This document shows positions 9,010 to 18,211 of a stretch of DNA of 21,404 bases, piece by piece. Source of the DNA: Zygnema cylindricum (taxonomy: Eukaryota > Streptophyta > Zygnematophyceae > Zygnematales > Zygnemataceae). The stretch lies in the NCBI GenBank assembly GCA_037447655.1, contig JBBHKE010000783.1:1-21404 (forward strand), given 5' to 3'. The translations under genes and the position numbers were made by a program. Below the pieces are notes generated by a model. It had not been told where the DNA came from, ran no database searches, and saw nothing but the letters and a program-made list of their open reading frames with translations. Every line of letters begins with the position of its first letter. Position 1 is the first letter of the stretch.

Positions 9010-10063
9010 TGTAGAAATTAATGGTCCATTTTAAGTATTTTCTAGGTCTAAATTTAAATATAGAAAGAAGCCGAGGCAGTCTACCTCTAACTTCTCTCTC
9101 CAACTCTCAAACTTGTCGCAGTCACTGAGAAATTGGAGAGGGAGCTAGAGCCATGGCTACCTAGGCTATCCAGAGGTTTACGGGAAATTTATATAGTTAG
9201 GGGTTTATTTACTAAAAGGTATGTGCCGGCCACATGATTTGATCCTGGTATCTACCGGCCGGCATACAGCAGGTAGCCGGTAGCCTTAGCCGTTAAGTCT
9301 AGAACTAGTGTTACGTACTATATGCTTTGATATTTATTTCAACATCAATACGTAGGATAATTCATTTAACTGTAATTGTTTACGGGATACATAGATCCGG
9401 TGTTGTATAATTACGGATTACGATACGGACAAGAAATCAATACCGCGCATTTATTTGTTTAGTGGAACGAATACCGCGCATGTATTTATTACGGCTACGA
9501 TTAAATTTGAATTTAATCAGACGGCCAGAATTAGCGCGGAGATCGCGGAAGAAGATTTTGGTGGTTTGTGGCCATCGCCACATCGGATGACACGTGGCGA
9601 AATTACATTGAATCGTGGTATCTCCGGAGATTATGGCACCGAATCCGGATATGACATGTGTCGACATTTAGGCCATGTTGTACAATGTCCGTACATAAAG
9701 TACACCGGCAGCTGTACTTTTGCGTACGGAACTGTAATCTAATTGGTTTCGTACATCAGTAGATAGAGCCTGTGAGAGAGATAGGACTTAGAAAAATTAG
9801 GAGATAGGACCCTCTCTCCCAGAGAGCTTCTGTACAAAAGGTCACCTTTCACCCTCTATAACTTACTGCTCAGGGGAGCAAATTCAGAGATTCTTTTTGC
9901 TATCGACTCAGAAGAGTCTTGTCTTCACAGTGGTGCAGGTGGTCAGGGTTTTTGTCTGCCAGGGTGGCAGTTGTTCTTGCTGAAACACAAAAGGGTCAAA
10001 GTTATCCTAGAGGCTTCTTGGAAGTTGTCCACTCTGAGGACTTATGGAGGTCTCAGAGTTTCA
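9010..10063 (+). repeat. Copia 5' LTR
   Basis: It starts TGTAGAAATTAATGG and ends GTCTCAGAGTTTCA. Alignment with 14,418-15,472 holds end to end and stops exactly at the CA. Reading frames inside it (for example 9,455-9,742) recur in the other LTR only as incidental frames and are not genes. As 5' LTR it would hold the element's promoter and transcription start; I did not identify a specific TATA box with confidence. Confidence 0.95.
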
Positions 10064-10078
10064 GGTTATGGGCCCACC
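10064..10078 (+). other. Copia PBS matching initiator tRNA-Met anticodon arm
   Basis: GGTTATGGGCCCACC begins directly after the LTR's CA. It is the exact complement of the anticodon stem-loop stretch GGTGGGCCCATAACC of plant initiator tRNA-Met as I know it, not of the tRNA 3' end. This is the half-tRNA priming arrangement known from Drosophila copia and yeast Ty5. The gag ATG (10,068-10,070) lies inside the site. The animal tRNA would predict ...CAGC rather than ...CACC at its end, which supports a plant host. Confidence 0.85.
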
Positions 10079-10985
10079 CTCTAGGGTACCAATCTTTAAT
10101 GGAACTGGCTTCATATACTGGGAAAGTATAATGATTGGAGCTCTATGCGAAAAAAGGTTTTGGGGGATAGTGAGTGGACGGTTGGGGCGTCCATCAAGTC
10201 TTGGAATCCCTCTAGGGTTTGGAGGAAGCAAATTCACCAGAAAGAGGATCCACCTTCAATGGAGGAAACAAAGGAAGGAGAAGTGGTGGACAAAGGAAAA
10301 GAGAAGGAGGCGACCACACCAATAGCAACTTGTTCGGCATTCATGTCACCTATTCCGAGGAACGAGGAGAATGATACTGAAACCAAGGACTTTAACAATA
10401 TGGCGGCGAGCACTTCATCCTACGCCATCTCACTCAAGGACATGCATGTCCTCATTTGCAGGTAGAAAGGCATCCGATCTTTGGATGGCTCTCATAGAGA
10501 TATACCAAAGTGGTACGATTCAGCAACAACAGTTGGCTGATCAGAAAGTTAAGGAGTATGTATACAAAGGGGGGAAGATGTTGGATTTTTGCAATGAGCT
10601 TGCTACACTCTTCATGGAGCTAGAGAGTGCGGGAAAAGATTTTAGTGAAAAAGAAAAGGTTAACTGTTTACTGATGAAGTTACCCGATGAGTTCGAGAAC
10701 ATAGTCAACCGTGTGCAGGACTTGCCGAACTCAAGGTGGATATGGAACTCAGTGGTTGGGATGATTCTCGTTCGGGAGAATACGATTGAGATCCAAAGTT
10801 GAGGAAAGAGTGGCCAAGCCTTGGCAATTGCGACCGATCGGAGGAACAAGGATTCTCACAAACTGGTCGGAAACTATGGGGGGAGGGAGCACAAAAATGA
10901 GAGCGACGAGTTCAGACCAAGGGCTCCCAAAGGTTTATGTCATTTTTGTAAGAAACCTGGGCACTATATGGCAGAGTGCACTAAG
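10068..10985 (+). pseudogene. gag: Broken copia gag with CCHC zinc knuckle
   Basis: Gag is the particle protein. The ATG at 10,068 is the first after the LTR and gives MGPPSRVPIFNG followed by FIYWESIMIG, the usual copia gag N-terminus (FxG...W...M). The central gag helix region is at 10,467-10,760 (ASDLWMALIEIYQSG, KLPDEFENIV). The RNA-binding knuckle CHFCKKPGHYMAEC at 10,938-10,979 has all CX2CX4HX4C ligands. Breaks: the frame moves away between about 10,145 and 10,325, returns near 10,462, and an in-frame TGA lies at 10,800-10,802, after which the same frame continues into protease. Translation could not run through. Confidence 0.88.
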
Positions 10986-11159
10986 CTAACCGAGCTTCGG
11001 TTAAAGGAGGGGCAAACCGGTGGTACCCTAAGAGGAAAGAAAAAGGCCCTTGTGACACAAGTACATGAGGCGGATTCTGAGGACGAGGACGATGAGCTCC
11101 TTTTAGATGAGGAGTTGGAGGCGAAAAACGAGGTCGAAATTCCACGAAGGCAAAAATGT

Positions 11160-11480
11160 GCTTACGCTGGATTGAAAGGTGAAGCAAGCTGGATTGTAGA
11201 TTCATGTGCCTCCATGCACATGTGTAAAGATAGGCACCTGTTCACTAAGATAAGAAATATTCCCACCGTAGAGATAGAGTACGGGGATGGGAGGATAGTC
11301 ACCATTACTCTTGTAGGATCGGTAGATTTGAAAGTGTTAGTAGAAGGAAAGATATCCATAGTAACATTCTCCGATAAATTGTTTATTCTGGAGCTGAACA
11401 AAAACCTCATCTCTACATCCTTATTAGAAGATGAGGGTTTTTTTACTAGCACTAGGGAAGGAGTTTTTATTGCTAGTTTT
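11160..11480 (+). pseudogene. Copia aspartic protease domain, altered active site
   Basis: The protease would cut the gag-pol precursor. The segment SWIVDSCASMHM at about 11,190-11,222 occupies the catalytic loop position, where the family has D-S/T-G-A. Here the third residue is Cys (TGT at 11,205-11,207), one base from Gly (GGT). The following beta-strand region (GDGRIVTITLVGSVDL, then LNKNLISTSLL) is family-like. It shares one open frame with the zinc knuckle and the pre-integrase domain. The change at an invariant glycine is expected to reduce or abolish activity, in line with the decay elsewhere. Confidence 0.8.
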
Positions 11481-11579
11481 GAGGAGGATGTCTATTTCAT
11501 TGTTGAGAATGATAGCCATGGGATGTTTAGGCTGGTTTTAAGTAATGGAAAGAAGAAACTTTATTATGCTGGTGTTCAT

Positions 11580-12500
11580 GATATTATGATGTGGCATAAG
11601 AGGCTTGGGCATGTGAATCTAGACAAGCTAAGAGAGATGAAAAAGATGGGAGTGGTGGAAGGGATTAAGTTCAGTGAGAATGATAGTATAAGTGATTGTA
11701 GTATATGTGCTCAAGGTAAAACACACATATTACCCTTTCCTAAAACAGCCACCTATAAGGGAGAAAATATTCTAGATCTAGTACACACAGATATTTGGGG
11801 ACCAGCTAAAGTGCCCTCATCGGGGGGAAGAGATTTATGATGACTATCACAGATGATTGGCCTTGGTATTCCCGAGTGTATTTTTTAAAAACAAGTCCGA
11901 AGCTCAGGATTGTTTTAGACAATATAAAGCATGGAGCGAAAAACTCCATGAAAATCCAATCAAGAGAGTTAGTAGTGACAATGGTGGAGAGTATACTTCT
12001 AACCAGTTTGAGGATTTTCTGAGGGAGGATGGGGTCCAACACCAAAAGACAGTTCCAGAAAACCCGGAACAGAATGGGGTAGCAGAAATGTTAAATAGAA
12101 CACTAAGTGATAGTGCTAGAAGTATGTTGTCGGATAAGAAGATAGGAAGAAGGTTTTGGGCAGAAGCAATAAACTGTGCTAATTACCTCAAAAATAGTGT
12201 TCTTACTTCAACTATAAAAGATCAAACACCTTATGAGAGATGGACAGGCCGGAAACTAGACTTATCTCACTTAAAGGTTTTCGGCAGTCAAGTATTCAGT
12301 CTAGATACAGATCGGTCTAATTAGAAGCTAGATCCTAAAGGAAAACCGGGATACTTATAAGGATATGATGAGGATGTTAAAGGGTATAGAGTTTATGATC
12401 TAAAAAAGGAAGATATAATCTTAGTAAAACATCTAGTAGTTATGGATGAAGGAAAGTCTGTGGATCCCTTCAAATATACAAAGTCAGTAAAAATCAGATT
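11580..12500 (+). pseudogene. Copia integrase (HHCC zinc domain plus DDE core), broken
   Basis: Integrase joins the cDNA to the host chromosome. The N-terminal zinc domain is seen as HKRLGH (11,595-11,612) and CSIC (11,697-11,708). The catalytic triad is present: D in HTDIWGP (11,790), D in SSDNGGEY (11,977) and E in NGVAEM (12,085), the last two 36 codons apart as in the D,D(35)E core. Breaks are a frame change at the G6 run 11,822-11,827, a second at the T6A5 run 11,881-11,891, and in-frame stops TAG 12,322 and TAA 12,358. Recognisable C-terminal sequence (KVFGSQVFSLD) precedes the first stop. Confidence 0.9.
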
Positions 12501-12834
12501 TGAGTGAGAATATTCCGATGACTTTGAGCTCCCTAACTATCCGGGTTTTAGAGAAGATGACATTCTTGCAGATACAAATCAGACCGAAAAGAACTCGGCT
12601 GTGGAAACTCTAGTGACAACTCTACCTGAAGCGGAAGACCCGGTGGAAATTGATTCGGAATCAAGGGATAAGGGAGAAGCCGAGTTTGTTCGAAAGAATC
12701 CACGAGAACAATCTATTCCGGCCTCAGATTTTGAGGGGGGAAGGAGAAGTAGCAAAAGATTGTAAGAAAAATAGGTTAATAACAAGGTAACTAAACTATC
12801 TCATCAAGATGAACCTCAAACTTATGGAGAGGCG
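12501..12834 (+). pseudogene. Copia integrase-RT linker with several stops
   Basis: This stretch keeps the same frame as integrase and RT, but has TGA at 12,505, TAA at 12,763 and TAG at 12,772. It is rich in acidic and polar residues, as is normal for the variable linker. The basic patch GRRSSKRL just before 12,763 matches the usual position of the RRS motif shortly upstream of the RT domain. Confidence 0.75.
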
Positions 12835-13650
12835 ATGACTTGTCCAGAAAGAAACTGGTGGAAGATAGCCATCAATGAGGAGATGGCCTCTATTATGGCA
12901 GCCGATACTTGGGAGCTGGTGGATTGTCCACCTAACCGAAAACCAATCGGTTGTAAGTGGGTTTTCAAATTAAAACTGAACCCAGATAACACAATCGAGC
13001 TCTACAAGGCCCGATTAGTGGCAAAGGGATTTACACAAAAAGAGGGAATTGACTACGAGGAAACCTTTGCCCCGGTCGTCAGATTTCCCTCCGTCCGCAT
13101 ACTTCTCAGCCTGGCAGCAGCGGAAGACATGGAAGTGCACCAGATGGACATCAAGACAGCCTTTTCGCATGGAGAATTGGAAGAGGAGATATTCATGCGA
13201 CAACCCGAAGGGTTTGTGGAGGAAGGAGAGGAGAGTAAGGTATGCCGATTGATTAAATCTCTTTATGGTTTGAAACAAGCGCCTCGACAGTGGAATAAGA
13301 AGCTTGATGAGTTTCTTACCGGTCTAGGATTTATTCGGATCAGCTCAGATCACTCAATCTATGTTTTCAAAGATGAGGAAGGTTTTATATTTATTGCAAT
13401 TTATGTTGATGATTTGCTTGTCTTAAGTAAATCAATGGAAAAAATTAATAAACTGAAAACCGATCTTAAGGGGAGATTTGAAATGAAGGATATGGGGGAA
13501 GCAAAATATATTTTGGGAATTCAAGTAGAGAGAGACCGAAAAAGAAAAATTATAAGATTGACTCAAAAGGAAGCAATAGGGAACATGCTTGAAAAATTTC
13601 AAATGGATAAAGCTAATAGTTGTACAACTCCAAGGGAGTTGAAGAAGTGA
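12835..13650 (+). pseudogene. Copia reverse transcriptase domain
   Basis: This is the best preserved part: 271 codons without interruption. It has the copia RT blocks in order: NRKPIGCKWVFKLK, YKARLVAKGFTQKEGIDY, ETFAPVVR, the catalytic Asp in QMDIKTAF (13,147), QPEGFV, KSLYGLKQAPRQW, and the catalytic YVDD at 13,402-13,413, then LGIQVERD. The three aspartates expected of a polymerase are present. KSLYGLKQAPRQW is typical of plant copia elements. The frame is continuous with integrase upstream and ends at a TGA (13,648-13,650), beyond which the same frame continues. The ATG at 12,835 is only the first Met after the linker stops, not a true start. Confidence 0.93.
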
Positions 13651-14404
13651 AGTGAGGGGAGTGAGGAAGAAAGAGTCATGGTCTTAGACGAGGATTTATC
13701 TCCTGTAGAACAAAAGTTCATGCAGACTATTCCTTACAGGCAAGTAGTGGGAATTCTAATCTATTTTATGAATTGTACCTGGCCGGATTTACAGCTGGAT
13801 TTAGCTGCAGCTGTAGGAGTGCTGAGTAGAAGTCTAAATGCTCCCACTAAGAAGGACTGGGAGGCAGCTAAGAGAGTCCTTAGATATCTGATAGGATCTA
13901 GGGATCTATGGTTGCATTTGGGTGGGAGAATACTGACATCACTACTTGGAGTGATGCTAGTTATGGTGATGCTCCGATGAGGAGATGTACTTCTGGATAT
14001 ATATTATATGTGGGTGATGGGGCTTGCTGTTGGAGTAGCAAACAGCAAAAGGTTATTTCTCAACCCACCATGGAGGCTGAGTATATGGCCTCTTGGTCTG
14101 CTGTAAAAGAATTGATGTGCGTCAAGTCTTTGCTTGGTGAGCTTGGTCACCTTAAGAGTGGTGTGCATATTTTTTTTTGTGATAATCAGGCAGCAATTGC
14201 TATTTCTGCCAATCCTAAACATAATTTTAAAGCCAAACACATGGACATCAGACTCAACTTTGTTAGAGAGAAAGTAGAAAACATAATAATTTAGAGTATA
14301 GACCAGATAGTGAGATGGTAGCAGATATGATGACCAAACCTGTGCCTTCCCTTAAGCTAATTTTATGCAGGGAGAAGTGTGGTCTGAAATTAAAGATTGA
14401 CTAG
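13651..14404 (+). pseudogene. Copia connection and RNase H domain, two frameshifts
   Basis: RNase H removes the RNA strand of the RNA:DNA hybrid. The connection segment (PYRQVVGILIYF, TWPDLQLDLAAAVGVLS) lies at 13,736-13,830 in the RT frame. Near 13,915 the frame changes and the RNase H core follows: WSDASYGD (catalytic D at 13,953), CTSGYILY, SKQQKVISQPTMEAEYMA (E at 14,073) and CDNQAA (D at 14,181), all key acidic residues kept. A second frame change near 14,278 leads to the C-terminus EMVADMMTKPVP and a stop at 14,402-14,404, just before the polypurine tract. Confidence 0.9.
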
Positions 14405-14409
14405 AAAAT

Positions 14410-14417
14410 AAGGGGAG
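14410..14417 (+). other. Copia polypurine tract
   Basis: AAGGGGAG directly precedes the TG of the 3' LTR at 14,418, the expected plus-strand priming site. It lies six bases after the final stop codon of the RNase H region. Confidence 0.85.
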
Positions 14418-15472
14418 TGTAGTAGTTAATGGTGTATTTTATGTATTTTCTAGGTCTAAATAGAAATATAAAAGAAGCCGAGGCAGTCTACCTCTAACTT
14501 CTCTCTCCAACTCTCAAACTTGTCGCAGTCACTGAGAAATTGGAGAGGGAGCTAGAGCCATGGCTACCTAGGCTATCCAGAGGTTTACAGGAAATTATTA
14601 TTAATTAGGGGTTTATTTACTAAAAGGTATGTGCCGGCCACGGGATTTGATCCTGGTACCTACCGGCCGGCAAACAGCAGGTAGCCGGTAGCCTTAGCCA
14701 TTTAAGTTTAGAACTAGTGTTACGTATTATATGGTTTGATATTTATTTAAACATTAATAGGTAGGATAATTCATTTAACTGTAATTGTTTACGGGATACA
14801 TAGATCCGGTAAAGTATAAGTACGGATTAGGGTACGGACAAGAAATCAAAGCCGCGCATTTATTTCTTTAGTGAAACAAATACCGCGCATGTATTTATTA
14901 CGGCTACGATTAAAATCGAATTTAATCGGACGGCCGCAATTAGCGCTGAGATCGCGGAAGAAGATTTTGACGGTTTGTGGCCATCGCCACATCGGATGAC
15001 ACGTGGAATAATTACATTGGATCGTGGTATCTCCGGAGATTATGGCACCGAATCCGGATATGACATGTGTCGACATTTAGGTCATGTCGTACAATGTCCA
15101 TACATAAAGTACACCGACAGATGTACTTTTGCGTACGGAACTGTAATCTGATTGGTTCTGTACATCAGTAGATAGAGTTTGTGAGAGAGATAGGACTTAG
15201 AAAAATTAGGAGATAGGACCCGCTCTCCCAAAGAGCTTCTGTACAAAAGGTCAACTTTGACCCTCCATAACTTACTGCTCAGGGGAGCAAATTCAGAGAT
15301 TCTTTTTGCTATCGACTCAGGGGAGTCTTCTCTTCACACGGGTGAAAGTGGTCAGAGTTTTTGTCTGCCAGGGTGGCAGTTATTTTTGCTTAAACACAAA
15401 GGGGTCAGGATTATCCTAGAGGCTTCTTGGAAGCTGTCGACTCTGAGGACTTATGGAGGTCTCAGAGTGTCA
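14418..15472 (+). repeat. Copia 3' LTR
   Basis: It starts TGTAGTAGTTAATGG and ends GTCTCAGAGTGTCA, aligned throughout with 9,010-10,063. Differences are mostly single bases, with a few 1-bp indels. After the CA the sequence is AAGAACATAGG and then purine array, not PBS, which confirms it as the 3' copy. Confidence 0.95.
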
Positions 15473-15560
15473 AAGAACATAGGAGGAGAGTGAGAAGAAG
15501 AGGTAAAAGGGAGGGAGAGGGAAAAAAAAAGGTAGAGGAGAGGGAGAGGGGAAGGGAGAT
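15473..15560. repeat. Short remnant of the purine array beyond copia
   Basis: GGAGGAGAGTGAGAAGAAG and further A/G-only units continue to about 15,560. This shows that the copia element landed close to the right edge of the array rather than beside it. The remnant is under 100 bp, against 3.9 kb on the left. Confidence 0.85.
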
Positions 15561-16208
15561 ACGGGGTAAAGATTTCATTTACACGGCTTTGCATGCAGGT
15601 GTGGCGACTCAAGACGTCGCAGCTACCAAGGAAAGACATTACCTTACTGAAACCCGTTGTATTAGTATGCCCTATATGCGTTTGAGATAGTTTGATATTT
15701 GCAACAATCATTTACAATGTGCCCCAAAAATATTTGTATCTAGGGGTCTCGGGATTCCTCCGCCTAGTCATTTGGTTGCGTTCTACCACCAACGTGTATT
15801 AATTGCCATTCTGCGAGCTTAAGCTGCGGCCATCTTTCGACAAAGCTTGCAACCATCTTTCAAAAAATCCTTGCAGCTGATGGTAGACGTGGTAGCAGAT
15901 GGTTAGAACGGTCTTCCAAATGTTTCACCAAGGTGCCCGGTCCACATCCATGATCTCCGTGGTTACTGAGATTAGCTTGTCCGTTGGTAGACTCGTCTCT
16001 GTTTTTTTCTTTTTGTAGGTGGTCAACTTTGGTGTTTTTGTTTTGGATAACTTTTTTGGTTAGTAATGTTTTGTTTTTTTTAAGTTTTTAGACGTATCTT
16101 ACATTTTTGTGAGTCTTGCAGATTTTAAATGTCTTTTCAGTTTTACCCCTTTGTACACATATGGTTTTACCATCGCAAATTTTGTTTTAAGACTTTACAA
16201 TTAGTAGC
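15561..16208. other. Non-coding region, no gene recognised
   Basis: Nothing matches a family I know. The first 130 bp could extend a reading frame from the array (ending at 15,690), but that frame starts inside the LTR and purine DNA and is not credible. A partial repeat of CCATCTTTC lies at about 15,828-15,862. From about 16,000 to 16,140 the plus strand is strongly T/G-rich. Confidence 0.5.
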
Positions 16209-16318
16209 TATTAGTGTTGTGTATTGGTAGCCATTTGCCCATAAGCAATATGCCATATTTTTTTGCTTATCGATAATCCATAAATTGACACGATATATTA
16301 GTACCGGTGTTATCGCGA
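16209..16318. repeat. Dispersed repeat, partner at 5,022-5,128
   Basis: It aligns with the stretch between the TIR end at 5,019 and the purine array. The TA at 16,209-16,210 corresponds to the TA at 5,020-5,021, so this copy may show the right flank of an unoccupied insertion site. Confidence 0.65.
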
Positions 16319-17204
16319 TAAAAACAACCCCGCTTATCGTTATTAGTTTTAATAACACTAATTGTGTCACGACTTTTTAAAGTCCAAAATCATTAATTTG
16401 TGTTATTAACATAAAAATAGAATTAACGCTAATATGGAAAGTATTTATTTAGTGTTAACAATTTTATATTACGTTCTTCGAAGTTAGTGTGAAGTACGAG
16501 AAGATCCTGGACGTGGCATAGACCGTAATCGAAAGACTGTCACACGTGCAATCCCTGGTTAGTGTTAGACTGTTACGGTAACCTTCCATCAGGCGTTCAC
16601 AATAATCGTACGAACACGTTTACTGGCACTAATATTTGTAATACCCTTCTATCAGGTCGTGCCAGTGAATGAGGTGTTAGATTGCGATTGGTACCACATA
16701 TGATCCTGTTGAGCATCATCATTTCCAAAAGGACAAAATCACAGCTGCGTATGTGTACGTGCAGACGCAAATTAAAATATCTAGTAGCGTCACGCTAATG
16801 TACAATCTGAACGTTCTTAAGGTTGTTGTCGTACCAACGACCATGAAAATTGTTGCAAAATTAAAGCTTGTATAAATGTCCAAGAATGTACCATTTCTAC
16901 GTGAATCTATTATCGATGTATCGCACATTTATGAAGGAGGCGTCACAAGATATCCTACAACCAAGATTTTTTTGTCGTCGAACAGGGTGGTTTTGATGTC
17001 AGAAGGTACAGGCCATTTGCCACATGAAACTTTATAACTTAACGTCCGTCGTGGATCGACTCCAACTTTACAAGTGGACCAATACACGCGTCCAGTAAGC
17101 GTTAAGTGTCCTCCGAAGAAAGTTGGAGGAGACTAGCCAGACACTGGAAACAAAGGGCGTTTGGGTCGAAAATTGAAAATCGGACGGTGGTAAATCGATA
17201 AGAA
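16319..17204. other. Non-coding AT-rich region with an 18-bp inverted repeat end
   Basis: I see no supported gene. Phrases of the TIR family (TTAACGCTAAT, GTTATTAAC) recur at about 16,335-16,460, suggesting a decayed copy. GGTAACCTTCCATCAGGC at 16,577-16,594 has a perfect inverted partner at 17,312-17,329. A related phrase, ACCCTTCTATCAGG, lies near 16,642. Confidence 0.5.
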
Positions 17205-17345
17205 GTTGGAGAATCTCAACCAATTTTTAGTAAACATCTTTTGTTAAAAAAAAAAAAACCGTACGGCTTAGTACGGTAAGGTTCTTTCTCTCGTAAACAA
17301 CCCCACTTTTTGCCTGATGGAAGGTTACCCTTAGTTAACAATCAG
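17205..17345. repeat. Dispersed repeat, partner at 2,206-2,345
   Basis: It matches the earlier copy through a poly-A run, a CGTACGGCTTAGTACGG block and TGATGGAAGGTTACCC. Its right part includes the inverted partner (17,312-17,329) of 16,577-16,594. The stretch from 17,346 to 17,730 holds no supported gene. Confidence 0.5.
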
Positions 17346-17776
17346 CGCCTTCACCTAAAAACAGTTCGAAGAAATTTTGATGTTTTGTCTTTATATGCCA
17401 TTTACCGTTAATGTTTTGTGCGAACATTGACAATTGTTTGTTATTTGGTCTTGAAGTTTACGCCTCTTGTACTTTTCGGTTCGAGCAAGTACGAATTAAA
17501 AGTGCAGAAGGCTAAAGTACAAACAAATATAGTGCCATGTCATAACGTTTTTTGCCATTTTCTATTTTTCGTAGTAAAAAGCATTCAGGGTATTGTATTA
17601 TATTATATCATTTATGACACGTGTCGCATATGTGTTAACTACATTTAAACCCTCCAATCATTTCGCACATTTCAACTAGGACCATTGCTTCGAACGGAAA
17701 CTCATATCGCACTTTTGTAATCATGGATAATACAACTGTGAATCGTAATTAGCGTCAAGGTTCTTTCTCCTTTTTT

Positions 17777-17925
17777 CGCTACTTAAAACATCTTTTCTCC
17801 GTACACATTTGTCCAATTTTCAATTTAAGACTGCCAATTGGAAGTTGAGAATGCTACCTTTCAATCGCAACCTTTGAGATCCATAATCCGACATGTGTGT
17901 GTACGGAGAAAAGATGTTTTAAGCG
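17777..17925. repeat. Short hairpin element (about 150 bp)
   Basis: TTAAAACATCTTTTCTCCGT on the left (from about 17,783) is inverted on the right as ACGGAGAAAAGATGTTTTAA (17,903-17,922). The flanking CGCT/AGCG and ACACAT/ATGTGT pairs extend the stem. A weaker version occurs at 3,419-3,550. It could be a small MITE or the inner part of a TIR element. It has no coding content. Confidence 0.7.
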
Positions 17926-17948
17926 ATGAAAAATACATTAACTCTAAG

Positions 17949-18150
17949 GGAATTGCTAATCGCAGAGACGATTTTTGCTGCGCGCAGGTAGTTTTCAAAA
18001 ATTATACATTTGAAGTACAGTTTCGTACAGGCTACGTACCTTTAAGTTCAGATTTGACGGTCAAGCCGTCGAACAACTTTGACTGGCAGAATATTGTACT
18101 GCGCTCGCGAACGTCGACCGTCATAAAAAAAAGTAATTCACACGGCCGAC
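17949..18150. repeat. Inverted-repeat arm with unoccupied TA site
   Basis: The arm begins with 42 bp identical to the reverse complement of 20,493-20,534, up to GCGCGCAGGTA. It continues with about 160 bp matching the reverse complement of 19,826-20,005, including TACATTTGAAGTACAGTTTC and ACGTACCTTTAAGTTCAGAT. Here the two parts are joined at a single TA (17,989-17,990). The 130-codon frame at 17,838-18,230 runs across this arm and into the next TIR element and is not a gene. Confidence 0.9.
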
Positions 18151-18211
18151 GCAAGTTTACTGTAGCAAAACTTCGGCAACCAAATATAAGTAAAATGGTT
18201 GCGTGCAGGTA

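Larger units (their letters stand above)
9010..15472 (+). mobile_element. Full-length degenerate Ty1/copia LTR retrotransposon
   Basis: The element spans 6,463 bp with two LTRs of about 1,055 bp, a PBS, a gag-pol region in copia order (gag, protease, integrase, RT, RNase H) and a polypurine tract. It lies within the purine array, which continues on both sides. The 5-bp flanks (GGGAA at 9,005 and AAGAA at 15,473) do not match perfectly, so the target duplication has decayed or cannot be resolved in this context. Multiple stops and frameshifts make it non-autonomous. LTR divergence by hand count is about 75-80 differences in about 1,054 positions. Confidence 0.95.

Noticed and set aside
9437-9742. 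Frames in the copia LTRs (also 14,846-15,076)
   Set aside because: LTR sequence; the two copies differ by base changes without sign of protein-level constraint.
15561-15690. Short open stretch after the purine array remnant
   Set aside because: The frame starts within LTR and array sequence; the unique part is about 40 codons with no recognisable feature.
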